Origin: Gymnopilus junonius
Lineage: Eukaryota; Basidiomycota; Agaricomycetes; Agaricales; Galerinaceae
Length of the DNA: 64,000 nt
Direction of reading: 5' to 3'
NCBI GenBank assembly: GCA_015501075.1
Contig: JADNYJ010000193.1
Span: forward strand, 1-64,000
The translations under genes and the position numbers were made by a program. Of this stretch, positions 55,965 to 64,000 are shown in pieces (position 1 is the stretch's first letter; each line of letters starts with the position of its first letter). The notes below the pieces were generated by a model. The model was not told where the DNA came from, did not search any database, and saw nothing but the letters and a program-made list of their open reading frames with translations.

Positions 55965-58178
55965 AGACTCCTACCCAGTCCTACTTCGGGACTATCTAAT
56001 CTTATCTATTGATCCAAAGTTTCAATGAAACTTGAAGAACTATTAGAGTCCCTCATGGACTGGCACAACTTGTTAGTGTGGTCATGTTTGTCCTCATGTT
56101 CAAACCCTCTACATCATCAGGTGATCCTCCAGAAGTTCGGCATGCAACTCCAAAGATTAGATATGCATAAAAATCCTCATCCAGTCCTCATGTCTTTGTC
56201 ATGGTTTCTGGCTAGACTACATGCATTTTCTTGGATGGAATATTAAACCAATGAAAACTTCTTTCCAGCAGCAACTTCTCATCCTGATAATGCCAAGCAA
56301 TAGGGGCATTTATGAGCTTCTTCATCAGATCATTGACAAAGAAGGACCAGCTTGTCAGGAATTCATCCAGGAAATACCTAGGATATGTTCTTCTCTTCAA
56401 ATGGCAGCACCAGCGACAGTCTTCGAGACTGCATTGGTTGTAGTTGCTGCAGTGAGATTCACTGCACTGATTTTCAACCTTTCCAATTCATTTTTGTTCT
56501 TGTCTCCTAGGAGGTTAAGTGTGGTAATGATTATTTTGATACCATTATCATTGAAAAGGAGTGGGATCCAGAATGTCAGCATTTTGCCAGCACCAGTCAG
56601 TGCTACAGTGATGCAGTCGACCTCCCTCCTCAGCTGCACAAGGGCATCCTCCTCCTGGAACTGACAAGGAGTGATGCTGAAGACATCCTTGACCTTTTCT
56701 CAAAGCTCTTCAAGCGATGGGACCTTGATTCTGAGAGGAGGCATTTCCCAGAGACCTAGAATGGCAAGAGCTTGACAGCAATCAGTGCCTTGTTGATGCA
56801 TGTCACCTGATGACATAGAGGGTTTGAACATGAGCATAAACACAACCACACTAACAAGTTGTGCCAGTCCACATAGGTTCATTCCAAGCCCCTCAGATTT
56901 GTTTGGTTATGTATTTGTTTGTATTGGAAACATCAAATCCATCAGAGGGGCTTGTGACAGACTGACACTTTCAGAGGGTTTATGCACCAGTGACACTCAA
57001 CTGCATTTCTCATCGCTCTTTCTGAAAATTTACAGGAATATAGATTAGATGTATCATAATGTCCTTGATATTTTGTTCAGGTCATATCCCTTGTGTATCA
57101 GCATAGTTAAAAGGCGGAAAATGTGCCATGTCAAGATATCAGATAATCCTTGTTCAATCGACAATAGGCCATGTTCATACCACAATTTTTGGACAGGTCA
57201 TTGTCATGTATCCTTTTCCTTGAAGTGACTCTTTGAAGTGTGGAAAGTGATGAGGTGCTTGTGCCAGAACTCTCAAAGGTCAAAATTGATAGAAATTTGA
57301 TTTTCTTTGTGCATGTCACATGTGCCTAGCAATGAAAATATCTCCAAGTCCCAAAAGCCAACTTGGTCCCTTGAAATCGATAAGGTGATTGCTTCTCCTC
57401 CTTATCATTCATCCGAAAACTTTGACCTTTGCACTCAGTATGAGCCAGAATACCCTGAAGAAAAAGCAATTCCTTTCTCTAGCTACACCAAGGAAGTCTT
57501 ATCTTGAAGATCCATATTTCCCATGGCAGGATCCAATAGTAGGTTTCCCCAGTCTATGTTAATGAGGTCTGAAGTAGCCATACTTGAAGATTATACAGCC
57601 TCATGTACTCAGCATGCTATGCACCCTCGTATATGGTGCATGTGACATAGTGTGACATTTGGAGACTGTCCCTTGAATACCCAGAATTTTGAAGGTACCT
57701 CCACTTGATGACCATTTAAAATCCTGAAAATATTATAGTGTAATTTTGGACTGTATAACTACGTCCTTTGAAATTTTGGGTTCATAATTCTATCTGTAGA
57801 CTCAACAGTTGACTCCTTCTTTTGGACTAGAATTTGGCTTCAGCAGTGTTTTCTCTACTTAGATTCTGTGGGCCATATCCAATAATTAGGGAAAAAAACT
57901 ACATAGCCATGTTACTAAAGATGCACTCTATGGGTTGCAAAAGTTTCAAAGTTTTACCTCTCTCTGTTCGAGAGAGCGTTGCCTTTCAAGAAACCCATCA
58001 AAATCAGTCATCTTGTCACAAGCCCCTTCTAGTGAAGGTGCCCACTTCATGGGCCGGAGTGGGGCTTGCTCCGAGCCTACAGTCCACAAGGGACTCTAAT
58101 AGTTCTTCAAGTTTTATTGAAACTTCAGATCAATAGATAAGATTAGATAGTCCCAAAGTAGGACTGGGTAGGAGTCTG
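55965..58178. mobile_element. TIR element of 2.2 kb with about 98-bp terminal inverted repeats and 10-bp target duplication
   Basis: The left terminus AGACTCCTACCCAGTCCTAC (55965) is mirrored at the right end (about 58085-58178) for nearly 100 bp with only a few differences. The direct repeat GGTATAGCTC flanks it at 55955-55964 and 58179-58188. The 9-10 bp duplication and long TIRs would fit a Mutator-like or related cut-and-paste element, but no transposase is recognised. The interior carries a helicase fragment and a further inverted pair (56058-56130 with 56800-56875). Confidence 0.7.
56397..56870 (-). pseudogene. RecQ-like helicase N-terminal fragment (remnant 2), inside the TIR element
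   Basis: Reads EMPPLRIKVPSLEEL, stop, EKVKDVFSITPCQFQEEDAL, then VDCITVALTGAGKMLTFWIP (motif I, with the usual Thr/Ser after GK replaced by Met) and IKIIITTLNLLGDKNKNELE (motif Ia region). This is the beginning of a superfamily 2 helicase ATPase domain, a different subfamily from 39385-40636. Downstream motifs (DEAH, TATA) are not found, so only the first quarter is present. The Met substitution would abolish ATP binding. Confidence 0.65.
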
Positions 58179-58423
58179 GGTATAGCTCAGATTGCATGCA
58201 ACAGCCAGGCTTTCATTCAAGCATAATATCATTTAGTCTGAAGTCTGACAACACCACTTGATCTACAGATACACATTGCACTGTCCCATCCCTTCTAGCC
58301 CTGGTATGTCTCTCATGTTGGATGACATGGTCATGAACTTAGAAGGCAGCAAAGCAGGAACATTGTGGCCTTCTCTCATGAAGTAGCCTGGGATCTTGAT
58401 TTCATTTCATAAGGTGTCCTTGA

Positions 58424-60107
58424 GGCTCACTTTCTATAGGTGTGGGCCCGCCTAATATTAAATAAAATTAAATAAATTAAATCGAAGAAAGGAGGGAAGA
58501 AATAAATAAATCACACAGTGTCTATATAGGTGAAGGTCATCTAGCATGCCGTGATTTGATGAAACTGCAGGGGCCGAAAGCAGTCCATTTTTTCGAGGCG
58601 CGCTTCGTGCATTTGGGTACAAAATTGATCTGGTCCTTGATTTGGGTAGGTCTGAGTAGCACATTATTTTTTCCTACTGCACTTCGCGCAGCCCTCTCAA
58701 TATGCATATGCACCAAGAACTGTGAATTGCATAGATGCCTTTCAAATACTCCAGAGTGGGGAGGAGAACAGGGTGGATTTTTGATTTATCTACCTCAAAT
58801 GACCAGGATTATTTATTTTGCTAGCGCGCTTTGTGCGCCCTCCCCATCCTCTTTAAATGTTACCCAGATTAAAAATTTTGTCTTATTTTTCAAGCTCTCC
58901 AGATGCCTTCCAATCTTCGAAAGAATGTATGCAAAAGGGCCAGTTCATCACCTGACTGTGCTGACCTAATGAGTTTCCTTGCACAGTGGTGTTCATTGAG
59001 TGGCCTCCCGAGCTAAGGAAAAGGTCAGATATTCTAAAATTTACTCCATGTTCAGGAATCAGGCTCATCTCACTGATTTATGCTCTGGTTCTGGACTTTT
59101 GTGCTCCAGAACATGTCGAAGTAGCTGCATTATTTGGCTGAGTTACTTTGTTTGTACATGATTATATTTTCAAACTCAGTTATATCGTATTTGGCCCACA
59201 CCTATAGAAAGTCAGGCTCCTAAAACCAGCCTCTAGTATCACTCGCAAGAGCTTCACCTGAGAGCAGGACGCAGTGTTGCATCAGAGAAATACAAATATT
59301 TTGACATACAAACAAATGTACAAACAAACCTAAGAGCTCAAGCTCGTGATATAGAGGCTGGCATTTTATAGATTCACATGATCTGTGTGGGCAATCATCA
59401 AGGTTTTTTTTATGGCAGGAGGCCGCCGATATTGATGCTCACATGCTCGAAGGCACGGAGAACATCATCAACTGCAGAGTGACAAGGGAGAGGCATTGTG
59501 GGCTGTTAATCCAATAATTCTTTCAAGTATTAAGTTCCTTCCCTGTATTTATGCAAATTAGGTGTGAGTTTTCTTTAATAATGTGTCTACCATTACTGGT
59601 TACCATAATTCTAGTATGAATGAGCAGGAGAGCCATATTTTTGCATACAATTAGGTGAACCCATTCACTTGCACTCATTACAATAACACCATGGGAAGGT
59701 TACCTTGCATGTTTCTCACTTATTCAAGTGGCATAATTGCTAATTGTGCCAATTGTATTTATCTTTAACTGTTTGAACAAGCAGCATGGCTAAATTGACA
59801 TGAGGAAAGGGGTTTACCTCCTAATTGTAGTGGACAAGGGGGGAAATTCAGCAGTTCCAAATTGGGCATGGTTCTGGTGACACGCCTGCATGTCACACTG
59901 TAAAAACAGCCTTGACATTGCCCACACAGATCACGTGAATCTATAAAATGCCAGCCTCTATATCGCGAGCTTGAGCCCTTAGCTTTGTTTGTACATCAAA
60001 ATATTTGACCATGTTTGCTCTCTGATGAAACACATGCGTCCGCTCTCAGATGAAGCTCTTGCGAGTGATACTAGAGGCTGGTTTTAGGAGCCTGATAGAA
60101 AGTGAGC
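58424..60107. mobile_element. TIR element with 9-bp target duplication, invaded at its right end
   Basis: The left end GGCTCACTTTCTATAGGTGT (58424) continues GGGCC. The right end, once the nested element is set aside, is GGCCCACACCTATAGAAAG (about 59193-59211) plus TGAGC (60103-60107). TGTCCTTGA flanks it at 58415-58423 and 60108-60116. The terminal repeat is at least 23 bp and perfect except for the outermost base. A 9-bp duplication with GG-starting ends suggests a Mutator-like or KDZ-like element. The interior (58450-59190) has no recognised protein and includes GCGCGCTT(C/T)GTGC phrases at about 58595 and 58823. Confidence 0.7.
59212..60095. mobile_element. Nested foldback-type TIR element, 884 bp, about 190-bp arms
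   Basis: The left arm starts TCAGGCTCCTAAAACCAGCC (59212) and is repeated in inverse orientation up to 60095, with arms of about 190 bp and few differences. TAGAAAG flanks it at 59205-59211 and 60096-60102 (7 bp, or 8 bp if boundaries shift by one base). It lies inside the right terminal repeat of the element at 58424-60107. The core (59400-59895) has no ORF of note. It is a typical non-autonomous DNA element. Confidence 0.75.
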
Positions 60108-60272
60108 TGTCCTTGACAAGTCCTTGACGGCTTGTCCATCCAACTTCATGGATCAGCTTACGAATCCGTGGGAATGCTGACAAAAACTTTGGGCAGACTG
60201 TGTACCCAAGGGAAACTTCGGGACCACCTCCAATTCCTGTGACGGCTGTGACGTTTTGAAGCTTACCTTCAA

Positions 60273-61067
60273 ATGTCTATCTCAAGCTGGGCTTCAGTGA
60301 ACCTGCCCGCCTCCTCCAACAATTGTACCCTACATAGTACTTCCTTTTCATCCCCGTCTTGTCATATCTCAGATACTTTACCCTCCAGTCCCACCGCTGC
60401 ATTATTTCCCTTTCCACCCTCCAACTTACGTGGCCCTGATCGGTGTCTCACTGTAAAATCTATCAAACCTACACTCGATCAGCTGCCCCCTGTCTTCACC
60501 TCTGATGTTTTCCAGACTAGTCTATTACCAGAGCTGATGATATGTTTAAATGTAGGTCACATTTTATGATCCTACCTTGCATTTTCCTTTATTTTTTTTT
60601 CAGGAACTCCACCTCATAAACTTAAAGAGAGATTATCTAGCTGCCCGAACGTACAGAGTGGAGAAAGACATTTCGATGGCCAATTGAGGCTGCAGTGCTT
60701 GTCTGCTGAAAAATTTAAAGCAGCAATGCGCCTTCAAGAGGCGCATGTCTTACAGAACGCCAAGTGCGTGGGCTTCGGATCTGACTTCGTGACTTATGAC
60801 ACTCAAAGCTCTGTTGACCTAGCCAAAGCAGCCCTGGATAGCCTTAAGGCAGAGGAGCTAGTTGCGAAATGTCGAATACAGGAGCTGAAGGAAGAACTCT
60901 CATTGATGGAGGATGAGCTAGATGAGGTTCGAAGGAAAGTGGAAGAAGCATCCAGGCAATATGGGCACATTCAGCTAGCCCTTCAGACAGCCAACCTGAC
61001 TGTGCGGGCTCCATTAGAATACCCCATTGAATATCCACACCTCTCAGATCTTCACTCGACCTTGTGA
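60273..61067 (+). CDS. Two-exon coiled-coil protein, candidate intact host gene
   Basis: Exon 1 (60273 to about 60555) encodes a Ser/Pro-rich N-terminus (PSNLRGPDRCLTVKSIKPTL). A short intron ends at the clear acceptor TTTTTTTTCAG (60603). The donor is either GTCACA at 60556 or GTTTAA at 60544; only these keep the frame. Exon 2 reads GTPPHKLKERLSSCPNVQSG, KFKAAMRLQEAHVLQNAKCV, then about 75 residues of heptad-like coiled coil (LKAEELVAKCRIQELKEELS, LMEDELDEVRRKVEEASRQY), stopping at 61067. The total is about 247 residues. There are no stops, and local DNA is CpG-rich. No family is recognised. Confidence 0.6.
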
Positions 61068-61099
61068 CCACCTTTACACCCCTTACGACCTTGATCATC

Positions 61100-62600
61100 T
61101 GTATAACCCCTCTTGACAATGTTTGAACTTTGTAGTAACTGAGCGATTGTATGTATTATGAATGTGCTGGCCAGCTGTAATTTACTGTCATGGATCAGGA
61201 GGTTGAAATGGTCAAGTTTGAATACTTTTCTCTCTCATTTGGCTTCCAAGAAAATTTCCTAAAATACTATAACGTGCTGTCTACAATGCTATGTATTTTT
61301 TCTGGTGTCTGCAGAAACCAAAGAGCGGTACTTGATTTGCGAAGCAGACTATGCTGATGTATCAGCATCTCTTGCAAGATCTGGCAAGATCCCTCTAATC
61401 GAATCATACAAAAATTTATAGAAGTGTTAAGGATACCTAGTTGAGTGATAATCCCAAACTATATGTGAATTCATACGCATTTGACTCCATGAGGGCAGAT
61501 GTAATGCCAAAGGTGTGGTTAAAGCGTGACAAGATGTGACATTTTCAGGCGTTCACGCCCGGCCAAAACAACCATGACTAGACGTGACTGCTGTACCTTT
61601 CCTTTAGCTCTGAGATGCAGAACTGCACCTGTGTCTCCTATAATAGCTTTTGCACAAAATTTTGGGCAGTCCTGTGTATCTGAAAAAATTGTAGGTAACT
61701 ATAAAATTTTGTGGATGGAGAGCCTGAAATTAAATTTCTAGGGAATTTTCTTAGTCACCGTCTCAAGGTCCCGATGAATTAAGACAGATTTTAGTATTCA
61801 GTATAGCTGTTGGTTGCTGGAATTGTGATGTAGTTGGATTCTCAAGTTTGAGGGCAATAAGGCATATTGTATGTTACCCAAGAGAGTCTGAAGGCCCGGC
61901 TCACCATAAAGATTCCTTCTGAATCCTATTATTCCTCCTTTCTCATCCAGGTGTCCTGAATTCACATAGATTTATTTGTGCACTACCCTATCCAGCTGCT
62001 CAATTGTCTCTGTGGGCTAATGAAATCCATAGAGATTTGTACCATGGCTATCCAATAATAATAATAATAATGGCTACGGCAAGGGCCGATTGGATAGCCC
62101 ATTGCCTGCCATGTCATAACATACGTAAGCCTCAGGAAGAGCTTCGAGGAGCTGGCAGCTTTCCCCAGCTGCCATCAAACTTGAGTTTTTCAGAATTCAC
62201 CGCGACCGAAAAGGCTCTTAAGGTTTTCTCAGATGACCCAGCCTAGCTGAGGAACTTGCCACTGACGTATTCAACTTCTTATCTTTATGCCAAGTGGGAT
62301 ACGGCAGCCATCTTCTAATTGCTTTCATTTCGCTTTCTCAGATAGTTCTGTGAGGTGTACAGGTAATAATGCTATCATCATTCACCATAGTATTCCATAG
62401 CCGCAAGGGTCCAGGTCTAGCCAAGGCTTGGACTGAACTGCTGAGCCGAAGGGTCTGAGCCAGTTCACAGGCACGACGTCGGAACAGATGGCACCATATA
62501 AGGAGTCGAAGAAATTTGGAGATCCGCTTTTTCCTACTGAAATCCCAAGAACTTAGCAGTTCGGTTTGCCTTTCCATCGCAGCCCTGGCGGCGCTGAACC
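61100..62600. other. Region without supported gene; (AAT)n microsatellite
   Basis: A six-copy AAT repeat lies at 62054-62072 within an 80-codon ORF (62004-62246) that reads SLWANEIHRDLYHGYP before an isoleucine run, so real coding is uncertain. A minus-strand 94-codon ORF at 62338-62622 has no domain. This may be the 5' part of the gene that follows. Confidence 0.35.
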
Positions 62601-63997
62601 AACCTCGTGGTGGGTCCAGCAATCGCTTCGCTCAACTCCCGAACATATCAACATGCGACGGAAATTAGATATGGCATGACCTTCAGTCATCTTCGACATC
62701 CTCTTCATACTTACATGGTGAAGGCAATGAGGACCTGGTTTTTCCTTTTAAACGGCTCTCCCTTCGTCTCAAGATCTGGGACTGAGTCGAAGGGAGGGCC
62801 ATGTCTAGTATGTTTCTTCACTCCTCTGTTGGAATTATCTGACATAGAGCCCTGGCGTTGCTTTCAGATGACCCTCCTCCAGACGCCGGCGGTCTTGGGC
62901 TCACTCCATCATTGGTATCTTACTCTGCTGCCTGCTCTTTGCGGTCCCCTTGTGTAGATGGCAGCTTTCCTGTTGGCTGGCATATGCTAAGCTCTTCTTC
63001 TTGCCCTCGCTCCTTCTTGATAATTCGGAATACAGCCCTCTATGACCCCTCTGCAACTAATGACCACCCCAGTTCTCTCACCTATGGCCAGCAACTCGGG
63101 GTCATGAACAAGAATGCCTGTTCCTATTCGTCGAGTCTGCCTTTGCCTTTCATTTTTCTCCTCCTTCTAACCTGAACTACAGGCCTCGATAATAACGACA
63201 TTTTATATTCACAAGCAAATTCCCCTGGTCACAGCCATCTGCTCCTTGGCTTTCCCAGTGGTATGCAAGGCATGCACTTGCTTTCCGTGTCCACTTCTTT
63301 CTATTGACTGGATATACAGGCTCCTATGGCACATACTGTCTTCCCGATGCATATAATCTTCAGATTTATGGTCAGTCACCTGAGCCTGTGAACGAGAATG
63401 TGCTACGCAACTGGTCAAGTACGCTTTTGCCGTCAATTTACTCTCCTTCTTTTTCTAATCAGGTTTTCAGGTTTCCCCAGCCCTGCGAATTCATATCCAC
63501 AGGCAAACTGTCAAAAATATGACCATATACCCCCCAATATGCCCAGTATATTTATTCTTCTCAATGTTTCTTTCTCTTACTAACCTGATATACTGGTATA
63601 TAGCCTCCTATGGCAACACTGTCTATCATCAGCCAAGCGGTCATCACAGCTCTGACCATGAGCCTGAGGCCTCGATTCGAAACACACTCTATTCTCTGCC
63701 AAGTACGTTACTCTTGTCTACTTTGTGGGCTACAGGAACTAACCATTTCTGCACCTTTGTCCCCGTCTACAAATGCTCCACCCTCCCAAATGTGAACCTA
63801 GATCTGTCCACAGGTATGCTTGTTTTTCTGTCTTTCCTTCTCCTGCCAAGCTTAGCAGCATTAGGTCCTGCATATGGCTTGGCCGACCAGCAATTGATCA
63901 GCTCAGATGGCATGTATTGAAGACCCGGCCTCCTGCCATCAATTTGTCTCGGGCAGCCGATCCGTCCACTATGCGGGTATGTAGAATCTACATTCAC
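62600..63997 (+). CDS. Gene with many short introns, Ser/Pro/Tyr/Asn-rich product, runs off the window
   Basis: Exons alternate with introns of about 33-60 nt that carry pyrimidine-rich acceptors. Likely introns are 62930-62957-type (GTATCT..GTGTAG), GTCTGC..CTACAG (63136-63182), GTATGC..ATACAG (63262-63319), GTCAAG..AATCAG (63414-63462), GTATAT..ATATAG (63545-63603) and GTACGT..CTACAG (63702-63734). Exon phrases include YDPSATNDHPSSLTYGQQLG, GSYGTYCLPDAYNLQIYGQS, FSGFPSPANSYPQANCQKYD and SSYGNTVYHQPSGHHSSDHE. This low-complexity Tyr/Ser/Pro/Asn/His composition resembles the disordered regions of fungal transcription factors, but no DNA-binding domain is seen. The start and end are not determined. 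Confidence 0.55.
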
Positions 63998-64000
63998 TTA

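Noticed and set aside
59267..59290. CAGTGTTG at about 59271 as another hAT terminus
   Set aside because: No matching CAACACTG end with an 8-bp duplication was found, and it lies within the foldback arm, where the mirrored copy reads differently.

Overview
This window is eukaryotic and looks like a transposon-rich stretch of a mushroom-forming fungus (Agaricomycete, Basidiomycota). The supports are short GT..AG introns of about 45-60 nt in nearly every recognisable gene, fungal Ty3/gypsy and LINE proteins, several KDZ-transposase fragments with a KDZ-associated cysteine-cluster gene, RecQ-like helicase fragments of the kind amplified in Agaricomycetes, and a basidiomycete-only hypothetical family (8.7-10.3 kb). 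No bacterial-style operon, rRNA or intact tRNA was seen. Family names come from motif recognition by eye, without database searches.

Layout: 1-8.7 kb holds two LINE copies (a 3' fragment at 1-985 and a longer broken copy at 4258-8713), a gypsy RNase H remnant, an AGTCCC minisatellite and a small hAT element with a perfect 8-bp target duplication. 8.7-14.4 kb holds a decayed multi-exon gene and a decayed gypsy element split by a 1.34-kb solo LTR. 14.4-23.5 kb is AT-rich and nearly gene-free, with four minisatellite arrays (12-13 bp units) and two matching stem-loop modules. 23.6-30.2 kb holds minus-strand acidic and hypothetical ORFs, a KDZ C-terminal remnant and a plus-strand hAT transposase pseudogene. 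30.2-32.8 kb is a nest of inverted-repeat elements with two outward-facing tRNA-like modules. 32.8-37.5 kb has a second KDZ remnant and a gypsy gag interrupted by a core-deleted hAT element. 38-43 kb has a RecQ-like helicase remnant and a CpG-rich gene with an acidic tail. 44.8-47.1 kb is a gene split by a second, inverted copy of the same solo LTR. 48.9-55.6 kb has the KDZ-associated cysteine-cluster gene and unrecognised exons. 55.9-60.1 kb has two TIR elements with target duplications, one carrying a helicase fragment and the other invaded by a second TIR element. 60.2-64 kb contains the best candidates for intact host genes: a two-exon coiled-coil gene and the first part of a gene with many introns.

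Most coding sequence is broken by frameshifts and nonsense codons. Many segments are CpG-poor, and the two LTR copies differ largely by CpG to TpG/CpA changes, which suggests cytosine methylation followed by deamination or a RIP-like process. The CpG-rich parts (LINE, 40-46 kb, 58.5-64 kb) look younger or unsilenced. The window is mainly a record of nested insertions. In two cases, conceptually removing a solo LTR plus one target-site copy rejoins the reading frame of the interrupted gene exactly.
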